Assembly (NCBI RefSeq): GCF_000331285.1
Contig: NZ_ANFX01000037.1
Location: forward strand, 123,530 to 187,529
Length of the DNA: 64,000 bases
Reading direction: 5' to 3'
Origin: Porphyrobacter sp. AAP82
Lineage (GTDB): Bacteria > Pseudomonadota > Alphaproteobacteria > Sphingomonadales > Sphingomonadaceae
Shown: positions 54,372 to 63,950 of the stretch, piece by piece
How positions within the stretch are numbered: position 1 is the first letter of the stretch
Layout of the letters: every line of letters begins with the position of its first letter
The notes under the pieces: model-generated
What the model was told of the DNA's origin: nothing
Seen by the model: only the letters and a program-made list of their open reading frames with translations
The model's database searches: none
Translations under genes and position numbers: made by a program

Positions 54372-55580
54372 CTATTCTGCCGCCAGCGTATCGGGCGCGG
54401 GCGCGGGGGCGGGCACGTCATCGATGTGGGTCATCTTGAGCCTGCCCTGCTCGACCGCGAAGGCGAGCTTGCCTTCGACGAGGTCAAGCGCGTCCTTGCC
54501 GAACACCTCGTAGCGCCAGCCTTCCAGCACCGGCAGCTTGCGCACGCCCGCCGCAAGCGCCTCCATCTCGTCGGCACGGGTGAGCAGGCGCGGGGCGACG
54601 TCGATCTCGCGGGCGCGAATCTTGAGCAGCAGCTTCAGGAGATCGGCGACCAGCGCGCCTTCCTTGCCGAGCGGGGCGCCCTGCTTGATCTTTTCGGGCA
54701 TCTCCGATTTGGGCAGCGGTTCGGCTTCGGCCAGCACCTTCATCAGGCGCTTGCCGATGTCATTGTCCTTCCACGCAGGGGAAAGCCCGCGCACCTTGGC
54801 AAGATCGCCTTGCGTCTTGGGCGGGTGGCTGGCGATATCGGCGAGGGTCTCGTCGCGCATGATCCGCCCGCGCGGGATGTTCTTGTGCTGCGCCTCGCTC
54901 TCGCGCCACGCGGCCAATGCCTTCATCCGGCCGAGCACCTGCGGGTTGCGGCCCGGCTGGCGGATGCGCTTCCACGCGATGCCCGGGTCGGTCAGATAGT
55001 TGGAAGGATCGGCGAGCTTCTCCATCTCCGCGTCGAGCCACAGGCCCCGGCCGGTCTTGATCAGCTTTTTCAGGATCTTGGGGAAGATACCTGCCAGATA
55101 GGTGACGTCGCCGATGGCATATTCGATCTGCCTGTCGGTCAGTGGGCGGCGGCTCCAGTCAGTAAAGCGCGCGCCCTTGTCGATGGTGACGCCGACCCAT
55201 GTCTCGACCAGATTGGCATAGCCGATCTGTTCGGACTGGCTGATCGCCATCATCGCGATCTGGGTGTCGAATATGGGATGCGGGGTCTTGCCGGTGAGGT
55301 TGACGATGATCTCGACATCCTGCCCGCCGGCGTGGAAGACCTTGAGCACGTCTTCATTGTCGCACATCAGGTCGAGCAGGGGCGCAAGGTCGATGCCGTC
55401 GGCCATCGGATCGATCGCGGCGGCTTCCTCGGTATTGGCGATCTGCACCAGGCACAGTTCGGGCCAATAGGTGTTCTCGCGCATGAATTCGGTGTCGACC
55501 GCGACGAAATCGGACTTCGCAAGGCGGTCGCAGAGTTCGGAGAGGGCCTCGGTGGTGGTGATCAGCGGGTGGATTTTCAT
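54372..55580 (-). CDS. rnd: Ribonuclease D
   Basis: 402 residues: an N-terminal DEDDy exonuclease (FVAVDTEFMRENTYWPELCL, then VEIIVNLTGK and YAIGDVTYLAGIF with the catalytic Tyr) and two HRDC-type helical domains (NPQVLGRMKALAAWRESEAQ). It trims the 3' ends of tRNAs and other stable RNAs. It is divergent from aspS, and oxyR follows eight bases later. Confidence 0.94.
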   Translation of the reverse strand: MKIHPLITTTEALSELCDRLAKSDFVAVDTEFMRENTYWPELCLVQIANTEEAAAIDPMADGIDLAPLLDLMCDNEDVLKVFHAGGQDVEIIVNLTGKTPHPIFDTQIAMMAISQSEQIGYANLVETWVGVTIDKGARFTDWSRRPLTDRQIEYAIGDVTYLAGIFPKILKKLIKTGRGLWLDAEMEKLADPSNYLTDPGIAWKRIRQPGRNPQVLGRMKALAAWRESEAQHKNIPRGRIMRDETLADIASHPPKTQGDLAKVRGLSPAWKDNDIGKRLMKVLAEAEPLPKSEMPEKIKQGAPLGKEGALVADLLKLLLKIRAREIDVAPRLLTRADEMEALAAGVRKLPVLEGWRYEVFGKDALDLVEGKLAFAVEQGRLKMTHIDDVPAPAPAPDTLAAE

Positions 55581-55648
55581 GTCAACTTTTCGCGTTCAAC
55601 GGGCGGAGTGCCGCCCTCGGGATCGTTCCCAGTTTGCGCCCGCACCGC

Positions 55649-55677
55649 TTGACAAAGTGCCGGGCTTGCCCTGTTAG
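55649..55677 (+). promoter_or_regulatory. Candidate promoter of aspS
   Basis: TTGACA (55649-55654) is followed after 17 bases by TGTTAG (55672-55677), 77 bases before the aspS ATG, in the divergent rnd/aspS region. Confidence 0.5.
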
Positions 55678-55754
55678 CGCGCCGACGACGGAGCAAGGCT
55701 CCAAACGCGCCCGCGCGCCCTAGCGTCATAGCCGCGAACAGGACAAGAGTTTAG

Positions 55755-57545
55755 ATGCACCCCTACCGCACGCATACTTGCGCACAGCTTTCTGCCGATC
55801 AGGTCGGCGAGACCGTCCGCCTGTCGGGCTGGATCCACCGCAAGCGCGACCACGGGGGCGTGCTGTTCGTCGATCTGCGCGACCATTACGGCATCACCCA
55901 GATCGTCGCCGACAGCGACAGCGCGGCGCTGCCGGTGCTCGAGGGTCTCAGGATCGAGAGCGTCGTCACGATCGAAGGCACCGTCAAGGCGCGCGTGGCC
56001 GAGACGGTCAACGCCAACCTCGCAACCGGCGCGATCGAGGTTTTTGCCCGCGCGGTGACAGTCCAGAGCGCGGCCGAAGAACTGCCGATGCCGGTCGCCG
56101 ACGAGCAGCCCTACCCCGAGGACATCCGGTTGAAGTACCGCTTCCTCGATCTCCGGCGCGAGACGCTGCACAAGAACATCATGACCCGCGTGGCGGTGAT
56201 CGCCGACATGCGTGCGCGGATGAACGCGGCAGGTTTCAACGAGTTCTCGACGCCCATTCTCACCGCCTCTTCGCCCGAGGGTGCGCGCGACTTTCTCGTG
56301 CCGAGCCGCATCCATGCGGGCAAGTTCTACGCGCTCCCGCAGGCGCCGCAGCAATACAAGCAGCTGCTGATGGTCGCAGGGTTCGACCGCTATTTCCAGA
56401 TCGCCCCCTGCTTCCGCGACGAGGACCCGCGCGCCGACCGTCTGCCGGGCGAGTTCTACCAGCTCGACCTTGAGATGAGCTTCGTCACCCAGGAAGAAGT
56501 CTGGGAGACGATGGAGCCGGTGATCCAGGGCACCTTCGCGGCGTTCGCGGGCGACAAGGCCGTGACCCCGGCGGGTGACTTCCCGCGCATTCCCTATGAC
56601 GAAGCGATGCTGAAGTACGGCTCGGACAAGCCCGACCTGCGCAATCCGCTGATCATCAGCGATGTCTCGTCGCACTTCACGCAGTCGGGCTTCGGCCTGT
56701 TCGAGAAAATCGTCGGCGGCGGCGGCGTGGTGCGCGCGATCCCCGCGCCCGCAACCCACGAGAAGAGCCGCAAGTTCTTCGACGACATGAACGATTGGGC
56801 GCGCCGCGAAGGCTTTGCGGGCCTTGGCTATGTCACCCGCAAGTCCGGCGAGTTCGGCGGACCGATCGCCAAGAACCACGGGCCCGAGCGGATGGCGGAG
56901 CTCTATGCCGAGCTCGGCCTTGGCGATAATGACGGGTTGTTCTTCGCCGCCGGCAAGGCTGCCGATGCCGCCAAGCTCGCGGGCGCGGCGCGCATCCGCA
57001 TCGGCGAGGAGCTGGGCCTCGTCGACGAGAGCCGTTTTGCGCTGTGCTGGATCGTCGATTTCCCGTTCTACGAATGGAACGAGGACGAGAAGAAGGTCGA
57101 TTTCTCCCACAACCCCTTCTCGATGCCGCAAGGCGGGATCGATGCGCTTGAGGGGCAGGACCCGCTGACGATCAAGGCGTTTCAATACGACCTCGTGTGC
57201 AACGGCTACGAGATCGCCTCCGGATCGATCCGCAACCACAAGCCCGAAACGATGGTGAAGGCTTTCGAGATCGTCGGCCTCTCCAAGGCGGACGTGGAAG
57301 AACGCTTCGGCGGCATGTACCGCGCCTTCCAGTACGGCGCGCCGCCGCACGGGGGGATGGCGGCGGGTGTGGACCGCATCATCATGCTGCTGTGCGGCGC
57401 TAAGAACCTGCGCGAAATCTCGCTTTTCCCGATGAACCAGCGCGCCGAGGATCTCTTGATGGGCGCGCCGAGCCCGGCCGAGCCGCGCTCGCTTCGTGAA
57501 CTCCACCTGCGCGTGGTCGAGCCGCAGGCCAAGCCGGTCGGCTAG
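55755..57545 (+). CDS. aspS: Aspartyl-tRNA synthetase
   Basis: 596 residues, the bacterial class II enzyme with anticodon-binding OB domain ([20 protein letters not shown]), motif 2 ([16 protein letters not shown]), the bacterial GAD insertion and motif 3 ([15 protein letters not shown]). Discriminating versus non-discriminating (Asp/Asn) cannot be decided from the sequence alone. It ends on a CTAG (57542-57545) shared with the convergent deacetylase. Confidence 0.96.
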   Translation: MHPYRTHTCAQLSADQVGETVRLSGWIHRKRDHGGVLFVDLRDHYGITQIVADSDSAALPVLEGLRIESVVTIEGTVKARVAETVNANLATGAIEVFARAVTVQSAAEELPMPVADEQPYPEDIRLKYRFLDLRRETLHKNIMTRVAVIADMRARMNAAGFNEFSTPILTASSPEGARDFLVPSRIHAGKFYALPQAPQQYKQLLMVAGFDRYFQIAPCFRDEDPRADRLPGEFYQLDLEMSFVTQEEVWETMEPVIQGTFAAFAGDKAVTPAGDFPRIPYDEAMLKYGSDKPDLRNPLIISDVSSHFTQSGFGLFEKIVGGGGVVRAIPAPATHEKSRKFFDDMNDWARREGFAGLGYVTRKSGEFGGPIAKNHGPERMAELYAELGLGDNDGLFFAAGKAADAAKLAGAARIRIGEELGLVDESRFALCWIVDFPFYEWNEDEKKVDFSHNPFSMPQGGIDALEGQDPLTIKAFQYDLVCNGYEIASGSIRNHKPETMVKAFEIVGLSKADVEERFGGMYRAFQYGAPPHGGMAAGVDRIIMLLCGAKNLREISLFPMNQRAEDLLMGAPSPAEPRSLRELHLRVVEPQAKPVG

Positions 57546-58558
57546 GTGCCTTCCAGCCCCGCGATGAAGGCGGCGACGTTGCGGCCCAGCGCCGCGACGT
57601 TGTAGCCGCCTTCCATCACGATGATCGTCGGCAGGCCGAGCGTGGCTATGCGGGCACCCATGGCCCGCATGTCGCCGGTCGTCAGGGCGAATTGCGCAAT
57701 CGGGTCCTCGGCAAAGGTATCCGCGCCGTAGCTGACGATCAGCGTCCTTGCGCCGAACCGCGCAATGGCATCGAGCGCGCGGCCCAACGCGCCTTCATAG
57801 GCCGCCCATCCAGTGCCGCGCGGGAGCGGCTGGTTGAAGGTCGTGCCCTCTCCCGCGCCCGCCCCGCGCTCGTCGGCATGGCCCCAGAAATAGGGGAAAT
57901 CGGTGCGCGGATCGGCGTGGATCGAGGCGAAGAAGACGCGTCCGTCCTCCCAGAAGATGTCCTGCGTCCCGTTGCCGTGGTGATAATCGACATCGAGCAC
58001 CGCGACCGGACCGAGGCCCTTGGCAGCCGCCGCCCGCGCGGCGATCGCGGCGTTGTTCAGGTAGCAATAGCCGCCGAAATAGTCCGCTCCGGCATGGTGC
58101 CCCGGCGGGCGGCACAGGGCGAAGCTGTGGCGCGCCTCGCCGCTGGCGAGCGCTTCTGCTGCGGAGATTGCCGATTGCGCCGCGCCATGTGCGGCCTCCC
58201 ATGTGCCTGCGGCGATGGGCGTGACCGTATCGAAGCCATATTGCCCGAGCTTGCCGTCGATCCGCTCGAGATCGAGCGCCCGCCGCCCGCGCACCGGAAA
58301 GGCATAGCCGATCGCATCGCCTGCGCGTCCGGCTGCCAGCCACGCGCCATGAGCGGATTGGAGGAAGGCCACGTAAGCCGGATCGTGCACCGCATGAATG
58401 GCGGCGAGGCCGAAGTCGGCTGGCTCCCGCACCGCCGCCATCTGCGCCAGCATGTTGGCGAGCCGCGCGGGCGTTTCGGCATGATCCTCCGCCGTGCCGT
58501 TGACGAGTTCCAACGCGGGCGCGTGGGCCTGCTGGGCGGGGGAGCAGAAGGTCAGCAT
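57542..58558 (-). CDS. Histone-deacetylase-family hydrolase
   Basis: 338 residues from the ATG at 58558 (upstream in-frame codons lack a ribosome site). The zinc-dependent deacetylase residues are all present: [35 protein letters not shown], and the C-terminal SYGADTF and EGGYN. Bacterial members (AcuC, acetylpolyamine amidohydrolase) remove acetyl groups from acetyl-CoA synthetase or polyamines. The substrate cannot be read here. Its TAG is on the shared CTAG with aspS. Confidence 0.88.
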   Translation of the reverse strand: MLTFCSPAQQAHAPALELVNGTAEDHAETPARLANMLAQMAAVREPADFGLAAIHAVHDPAYVAFLQSAHGAWLAAGRAGDAIGYAFPVRGRRALDLERIDGKLGQYGFDTVTPIAAGTWEAAHGAAQSAISAAEALASGEARHSFALCRPPGHHAGADYFGGYCYLNNAAIAARAAAAKGLGPVAVLDVDYHHGNGTQDIFWEDGRVFFASIHADPRTDFPYFWGHADERGAGAGEGTTFNQPLPRGTGWAAYEGALGRALDAIARFGARTLIVSYGADTFAEDPIAQFALTTGDMRAMGARIATLGLPTIIVMEGGYNVAALGRNVAAFIAGLEGT

Positions 58559-58678
58559 GATGCGCGCGGGTCTCGCATGGGTGCAGCACGGCTGGCAAGG
58601 GCTGTGAAATCGGCTTGTTTGTGCCCGCAAAGACTGCGAAATTCCGGGTCAGGGCGGGTTCGAAGCGGGGGCAGGGCG

Positions 58679-59659
58679 ATGCGGCTTAGGTTGATGATCG
58701 GAACGGTAGCGGCGCTTTGCGCTGGTGCGGCGCAGGCCGAGACCCTGCCGGTCGAGGGCATCTATGCCGCCGGCACCGACGCGCCTTCGCGCGCGCGCTC
58801 GATCGCGTTGGCAGGCTTTGCCGGGCGCGGCGGGGAGCGGCTCGCCTTCGCGATCGATTCGGCGCTGCGCGGCGCGGTGATCGAGGGCCGGGCGTGGTTC
58901 CAGCTGACCTTCGCAGAGCCCCCGCGCGGCACCACCTACACCTATGACCGCGACGCCGACCCGGCCGCCTATCGCGGCGGCGCCGATGCCGTCATGCGCG
59001 GCATCGCCGAGGTCTCGTGGCGCGACCGTGAGGACGGCACCAAGCAGGTCGAGGAATGCGTCGCCCGCGGCGACCGGGGCAAGTGCAGCGAGAAGAAGAA
59101 GGTCGACATTCCCTGCCGCGCGCGCGAGGTGACCTTCCGGCCCGAGGTGCGGCTGGTCTCGCACGGGGGCGAGCTGCTCTACGGCAAGGGCGACCAGCTC
59201 ACCGCCAGCCGCCGGTTCTGCAAGGACGAGGACGGCAGCCCGCCGGTCGATTCGATGGTCGAGGAACTTGCCCGCCAGTTCGCCGATGCGGTGCGCTACG
59301 ATCTCGCGCCGGTGCAGCGCTACGAGACGATCCGGGTGCTCGAGAGCCGCGAGGGCATGTCCAAGCCCGATCAGGCGACGTTCAAGGCTGCCCTGCGGCT
59401 GACCAAGACCGACGTGGCAGAGGCCTGCGCAGTCTTCGCAGATCTCAGGAAAACGAATCCGCGCAGCGTCACCGTGCTCTTCAACGTCGGGCTCTGCATT
59501 GAGCGTCTGGGCGAGCTCGATACCGCAGCGCAGCTTTATCAGGAGGTTCTGGCCATCAGCCCGCGCAAGCTCGAACCGCAGGAAGGCCTTGGCCGCATTG
59601 CCTCGCGCCAGCGCGCCGAACGCCAGCTTTCCATTCGGAACGGCGACGCGGCGCGCTGA
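58679..59659 (+). CDS. Exported TPR protein (hypothetical)
   Basis: 326 residues. The start at 58679 gives a signal peptide ([20 protein letters not shown], cleavage about 20). The middle has cysteines in [20 protein letters not shown] and IPCRA, suitable for disulfides. The last 90 residues look like tetratricopeptide repeats ([24 protein letters not shown] and [20 protein letters not shown]). It is probably a periplasmic or outer-membrane-associated scaffold. No family with a known role is recognised. It precedes acpP by 82 bases. Confidence 0.7.
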   Translation: MRLRLMIGTVAALCAGAAQAETLPVEGIYAAGTDAPSRARSIALAGFAGRGGERLAFAIDSALRGAVIEGRAWFQLTFAEPPRGTTYTYDRDADPAAYRGGADAVMRGIAEVSWRDREDGTKQVEECVARGDRGKCSEKKKVDIPCRAREVTFRPEVRLVSHGGELLYGKGDQLTASRRFCKDEDGSPPVDSMVEELARQFADAVRYDLAPVQRYETIRVLESREGMSKPDQATFKAALRLTKTDVAEACAVFADLRKTNPRSVTVLFNVGLCIERLGELDTAAQLYQEVLAISPRKLEPQEGLGRIASRQRAERQLSIRNGDAAR

Positions 59660-59741
59660 TCGTCATCGCCACTTGCACATCGCACCGCCCTTCTTTAGGG
59701 CGGGGGCGACTTATCTAACCCCAGTTTCAAGAGGGAATACC

Positions 59742-59978
59742 ATGAGCGATACTGCCGACCGGGTGGCAAAGATTGTCGTCGAGCATCTCGGCGTCGAGGC
59801 TGACAAGGTCACCCAGGATGCAAGCTTCATCGACGATCTCGGCGCGGACAGCCTCGACATCGTGGAGCTGGTGATGGCCTTCGAAGAGGAATTCGGTGTC
59901 GAAATCCCCGACGATGCGGCCGAGAAGATCACCACGGTCGGTGACGCGACCAAGTACATCGAAGAACACAAGGGCTAA
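59742..59978 (+). CDS. acpP: Acyl carrier protein
   Basis: 78 residues. The phosphopantetheine Ser37 is in the DSLD motif of [20 protein letters not shown]. Highly acidic helix II and the [14 protein letters not shown] stretch are standard. It carries growing acyl chains for FabF (next gene), FabZ and others. The ATG is preceded by AAGAGGGA. It is separated from fabF by 162 bases with a hairpin. Confidence 0.97.
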   Translation: MSDTADRVAKIVVEHLGVEADKVTQDASFIDDLGADSLDIVELVMAFEEEFGVEIPDDAAEKITTVGDATKYIEEHKG

Positions 59979-60088
59979 GTCCCGCAAGGATACGCCCTGT
60001 CGTCCGCGCCCGTCCGCTATCTCCCTTGAGGGAAGAGAGGCGGACAACTTCCGGCCACACAATTGCCGGGACGCGGATCGGGGCCTAG

Positions 60089-60120
60089 ACAGGCTCAGCC
60101 CTTCGCCGGGTTGGGCCTGT
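60089..60120 (+). terminator. 13-bp hairpin between acpP and fabF
   Basis: ACAGGCTCAGCCC (60089-60101) pairs with GGGTTGGGCCTGT (60108-60120), two G-U pairs, loop TTCGCC, followed by TGCTTTAT. It could be the acpP terminator or an attenuator. It ends 20 bases before the fabF ATG and so can also affect fabF translation. Confidence 0.5.
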
Positions 60121-60140
60121 TGCTTTATCGGAGAACGCGA

Positions 60141-61400
60141 ATGCGCCGTGTGGTTGTAACCGGGCTTGGCCTTGTCACCCCGCTTGGAGCCGATGTCGAG
60201 ACGACATGGGCGAACCTGATTGCCGGTGAAAGCGGGGCGGGCCAGATCACCCGCTTCGATACCTCGGACCAGAAGTGCACCATCGCCTGCGAGGTCAAGC
60301 CAAAGGACCACCCCTGGGGTTTCGATCCCGACAAGCGCGTCGATCACAAGGTCCAGCGCCAGGTCGATCCGTTCATCGTCTACGGCATCGATGCGGCCGG
60401 GCAGGCGCTGGAAGATGCGGGCCTCACCGACATGACCCAGGCCGAGAAGGAGCGCACCGGCTGCTCGATCGGCTCCGGCATTGGCGGGCTTCCCGGGATC
60501 GAGATCGAGAGCGTCAACCTCCACGAGCGCGGCCCCGGCCGTGTTTCGCCGCACTTCGTCCACGGGCGGCTCATCAATCTCATCACCGGCCAGGTGCAGA
60601 TCAAATACGGCTTCATGGGCCCGAACCACGCGGTCGTCACCGCCTGCTCGACCGGTGCGCACTCGATCGGCGATGCGGCGCGGATGATCATGGCCGATGA
60701 TGCCGACATCATGCTGGCAGGCGGTGCGGAAAGCACCGTCAACCCATTGGGTATCGCCGGCTTCGCCCAGGCGCGCGCGCTCAACATGAGCATGAACGAC
60801 CGGCCCAAGGAGGCGAGCCGTCCCTATGACCGGAACCGCGACGGCTTCGTGATGGGCGAAGGCGCGGGCGTGGTGGTGCTCGAAGAATACGAGCGCGCCA
60901 AGGCCCGCGGCGCCAAGATCTATGCCGAAGTCACCGGCTACGGCCTGTCGGGCGATGCCTATCACGTCACCGCCCCGCATCCCGAAGGCCGCGGCGCGGA
61001 ACTCGCAATGCGCATGGCGCTCAAAAAGGCCGGTCTCGGCCCCGGCGATATCGACTACATCAACGCCCACGGCACCTCGACCATGGCCGATACCATCGAG
61101 CTCGCTGCGATCAAGCGCGTGCTGGGCGACGACCTCGGCGGCGCCTCGATGTCCTCGACCAAGAGCGCGATCGGCCACCTGCTGGGCGGCGCGGGTGCGG
61201 TCGAGGCGATCTTCTGCATTCTCGCGATGCGCGACCAGATCGTGCCGCCGACGCTGAACCTCCATGACCCCGACGATGGCACCGAGGGCATCGACCTCGT
61301 GCCGCTGGTGGCGAGGAAGCGGCAGGTGCGCGCGGTGCTGAACAATTCCTTCGGCTTCGGCGGCACCAATGCCTCGATCATCATGCAGAAGCTGGGCTGA
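60141..61400 (+). CDS. fabF: 3-oxoacyl-ACP synthase II
   Basis: 419 residues. The catalytic Cys169 is in VVTACSTGAHSIGDA, and the two histidines lie in NAHGTSTMADTIE and STKSAIGHLLGGAGA. The MRRVVVTGLGLVTPLGADVE start fits FabF. GGAGAA precedes the ATG by about six bases. It elongates acyl-ACP made with the upstream acpP product. mltG follows at once. Confidence 0.96.
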   Translation: MRRVVVTGLGLVTPLGADVETTWANLIAGESGAGQITRFDTSDQKCTIACEVKPKDHPWGFDPDKRVDHKVQRQVDPFIVYGIDAAGQALEDAGLTDMTQAEKERTGCSIGSGIGGLPGIEIESVNLHERGPGRVSPHFVHGRLINLITGQVQIKYGFMGPNHAVVTACSTGAHSIGDAARMIMADDADIMLAGGAESTVNPLGIAGFAQARALNMSMNDRPKEASRPYDRNRDGFVMGEGAGVVVLEEYERAKARGAKIYAEVTGYGLSGDAYHVTAPHPEGRGAELAMRMALKKAGLGPGDIDYINAHGTSTMADTIELAAIKRVLGDDLGGASMSSTKSAIGHLLGGAGAVEAIFCILAMRDQIVPPTLNLHDPDDGTEGIDLVPLVARKRQVRAVLNNSFGFGGTNASIIMQKLG

Positions 61401-61404
61401 CACC

Positions 61405-62370
61405 GTGACACGCATGCGGGGTCTTGTGCTGCTGGTGCTGGGCCTTGCGCTTGCGGGTCTGGTACTGGCATCGACCTTCCTCGGCTCGGCGACGATCGCC
61501 AAGGACACGCCTTTCACGATCCCTGCGGGCGCATCGGTCGGCACGGTCGCGACCAAGCTCGAGGCCGAGGGGCTGATCTCCTCGGCCAGCGGCTTCGTGC
61601 TCCAGGCCCGCATCTTCGGCTCGGACGTGCCGATCCAGGCGGGCGAGTTCCTGCTCACCCCCGGCATGAGCCAGAGCGACATCCTTGACGCCTTCCAGAG
61701 CGGCAAGGTGGTGCGCCGCTTCGTCACCATCCCCGAAGGCATGCCGTCGATCCTCGTCTGGGAACGGCTGATGGGCGAGGACCTGCTGACCGGGGAGATC
61801 GCCGTGCCGCCCGAAGGCTCGATCCTGCCCGACACCTATTCCTTCGAGCGCGGCCAGTCGCGCAAGGCGCTGGTCGAACAGATGCAGGCGGCGATGGACC
61901 GTGCGCTCGCCGAGGAATGGGCCAAGCGCGCCCCCGGCATCGCCGTTGACACGATGCGCGACGCGCTGATCCTCGCCTCGATTGTCGAAAAGGAGACCGG
62001 CAAGCCCGAGGAGCGCCGGATGGTCGCCGGGCTCTATTCCAACCGCGTGCGCACGGGGATGAAATTGCAGGCGGACCCCACGATCATCTACCCGATCACC
62101 AGGGGCAAGCCGCTGGGCCGCCGGATCAACCAGTCCGAAATCGCGGCGGTCAACGGCTACAACACCTATACCCGCACCGGCCTGCCCGAAGGCCCGATCA
62201 CCAATCCGGGGCGCACCAGCATCGCCGCGGTGCTCAACCCTGAACAGACGTCGGCGCTGTTCATGGTCGCTGACGGGACCGGCGGGCACTGGTTCGCCAG
62301 CACACTCGCCGAACACAACGCCAACGTCGCCAAGTGGTATGCGATCCGCCGCGAGCGGGGCGAGATGTGA
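61405..62370 (+). CDS. mltG: Endolytic murein transglycosylase MltG (YceG)
   Basis: 321 residues from a GTG at 61405 (an ATG at 61414 is an alternative). One membrane helix (about 5-25), a LysM-like segment (FTIPAGASVGTVATKLEAEG), then the YceG catalytic domain with the active Glu in LILASIVEKETGKPEERRMV, and the NTYTRTGLPEGPITNPGRTS segment. It cuts nascent glycan strands and sets chain length. It follows fabF by four bases and is often in the fab cluster. Confidence 0.93.
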   Translation: MTRMRGLVLLVLGLALAGLVLASTFLGSATIAKDTPFTIPAGASVGTVATKLEAEGLISSASGFVLQARIFGSDVPIQAGEFLLTPGMSQSDILDAFQSGKVVRRFVTIPEGMPSILVWERLMGEDLLTGEIAVPPEGSILPDTYSFERGQSRKALVEQMQAAMDRALAEEWAKRAPGIAVDTMRDALILASIVEKETGKPEERRMVAGLYSNRVRTGMKLQADPTIIYPITRGKPLGRRINQSEIAAVNGYNTYTRTGLPEGPITNPGRTSIAAVLNPEQTSALFMVADGTGGHWFASTLAEHNANVAKWYAIRRERGEM

Positions 62371-62391
62371 TCGGCTGCGAGGGGAGGGCGC

Positions 62392-62922
62392 TTGGCTGAT
62401 CCCTTCATCCTCACCGCCGTTCTGCCCACCGATCTCCAGGCTTTTGCCGAAGGGCTGCGGCGTGCGCATTATCCGCCTGAAAAGAACCATCTCCACGCGC
62501 ATGTGACGCTGTTCCACGCCTTTGCGCCCTCGCTGCTCGGGGAGCTGCGTGACTACCTGCCGCGTGTGGCCGCCGAATTCGCCGCGCCCGAAGGGGCGGT
62601 GAAGGGGGTGATGGATCTGGGCAAGGGCACCGCGATCGCGCTCGAGGCGCCGCAGCTGCTCGCCCTGCGCGCCGGGATTGCCGAGCATTTCCGCGGCAGC
62701 CTCACCGCCCAGGACCTCCACGAGCCGCGCCCGCACATCACCATCCAGAACAAGGTGACCACGAACGAGGCGCGGGAGCTTCAGGCCGCGCTTGGGCACC
62801 GCATCGCGCCGTGGATTGCCAAGGGCAGCTTCACCTTCCCCGCGCTCGCGCTGCACCGCTATTGCGGGGGGCCGTGGGAGGAGGTCAAGACCTGCGCCTT
62901 CCGGGGCCGCGAGCGGCTGTAA
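62392..62922 (+). CDS. 2H phosphoesterase (2'-5' RNA ligase family)
   Basis: 176 residues from a TTG at 62392, supported by GGGGAGGG about four bases upstream. The two HxT motifs are HVT (37-39, in HLHAHVTLFH) and HIT (115-117, in EPRPHITIQN). Two-histidine phosphoesterases open or close 2'-5' RNA or cyclic phosphate bonds; the real substrate is unknown. The gene follows mltG by 21 bases and precedes tRNA-Met. Confidence 0.85.
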   Translation: MADPFILTAVLPTDLQAFAEGLRRAHYPPEKNHLHAHVTLFHAFAPSLLGELRDYLPRVAAEFAAPEGAVKGVMDLGKGTAIALEAPQLLALRAGIAEHFRGSLTAQDLHEPRPHITIQNKVTTNEARELQAALGHRIAPWIAKGSFTFPALALHRYCGGPWEEVKTCAFRGRERL

Positions 62923-63035
62923 GGCGCGCTTGCAACGGGGCTTGACCCCGCGCCCGCGCCGCCCTAATGGCGCGCCTCGCGCTGGGGCAACCCGGCACCG
63001 AATCCGGCATGGCAAGACCCGCCGGAGCCCGATGG

Positions 63036-63112
63036 GGCGGAGTAGCTCAGCCGGTTAGAGCAGCGGAATCATAATCCGCGTGTCGGGGGTTCGAGTCCCT
63101 CCTCCGCTACCA
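63036..63112 (+). tRNA. tRNA-Met (CAT anticodon, elongator)
   Basis: The acceptor GGCGGAG pairs with CTCCGCT (one G-U), the D-stem is GCTC/GAGC, the anticodon loop ATCATAA has CAT, the T-arm is GGGGGTTCGAGTCCCTC, and CCA is encoded. The anticodon stem GCGGA/TCCGC lacks the three G-C pairs of initiators, and the sequence resembles alphaproteobacterial elongator tRNA-Met. tRNA-Ile with modified CAT is the main alternative. Confidence 0.85.
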
Positions 63113-63743
63113 ACTTCTTCTGATGTGGATGGCACTTAGAGGCAAATCGTCGCCTGATTGGCATGACCCGGATGGGGATGTTTGCAGCTTTCTAGGGCTT
63201 CCTGATTCCGGGCGGCAGCCAGCTTCGACCTTACGTCGTCGATGAGAGAGTGTGGGACTGCCTTTTGGCTGAACTCGATCATCTCGGTTGAGTGCGAGTG
63301 CACTATGGCCTTGCGTCAAGATCGGCCAGATATTCTGCCGCGGGTGTCACACCTGATAGAAGAAGATGCTCTCTGGCCCGTGCTCGCTACCGCAAGAAGC
63401 GGACTGCGACGTCGCGGGCCGACCAGAACTCATACCACTACTCGCGCGCCGACCTTGCCGAAAGGCGGCGTTTTATCATCGACAACTGGTCGAGTGTAGC
63501 CCGCATTGTCGGTCAGTTGGTTAAGGAAAAACAAGCATGCGACGAGGCACAAAAACCGGGCGAGTAGCCACGTCCGCGTCCCACCCAGTTGTTGTCATCA
63601 GCGGGATGGGTGCTCGCGCCCGAAAGCCGCATGGCGTCTTTCGGCGGAAGCCAACGCTGGATCTGATGGTCACGGATGACCGCCTCAAGGTGCGAGACTA
63701 TTGCTAGTTCGACTGCCCCGGCAAAGACGTACCAGAGCTGCGG
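63113..63743. other. Unassigned, partly scrambled DNA after tRNA-Met
   Basis: About 630 bases with several short open frames, the longest about 90 codons (63292-63567, ending SVARIVGQLVKEKQACDEAQ and KPGE). None has a convincing start or a family I recognise. Base use is less GC-rich than the neighbouring genes. Together with the adjacent tRNA and the receptor fragment at 63744 it looks like remnants of insertion or deletion events. Confidence 0.5.
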
Positions 63744-63950
63744 CTAGAACTTGGTGCGCACTGTCACGCCATAGGTGCGTGGTTCGGCAAAGTTGGCAAG
63801 CCGCGCAAGGCCTTGCGGCCCGGCCGAGGCAATGCCGCGCAGCGGCGCGTTGAAGGTTGTGCTGCGCGTGAGTTCGTTGGTGATGTTGTCGCCAAATACC
63901 TCGATCCGCCACAGCCCATCGACCGCACCGATCCCGGCGGGCGTGCCGCG
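63744..63950 (-). pseudogene. TonB-dependent receptor, C-terminal fragment
   Basis: On the minus strand about 68 codons end in a TAG at 63744-63746: GLWRIEVFGDNITNELTRST, then FNAPLRGIASAGPQGLARLA and RTYGVTVRTKF. The FGDN-I-T-N-E strand, the RTYGVT(L/V) strand and the terminal Phe are the last beta-strands of a TonB-dependent outer-membrane receptor. A TGA (63953-63951) stops the frame upstream and the rest of the receptor is absent. The remaining 50 bases to the window end read better on the plus strand (VIDADRKSVRYRSIRDD) and are unassigned. Confidence 0.7.

Noticed and set aside
63036..63112. Initiator tRNA-fMet or tRNA-Ile with CAT anticodon
   Set aside because: The anticodon stem lacks the three G-C pairs of initiators; the body matches elongator tRNA-Met better, although the Ile option is not fully excluded.
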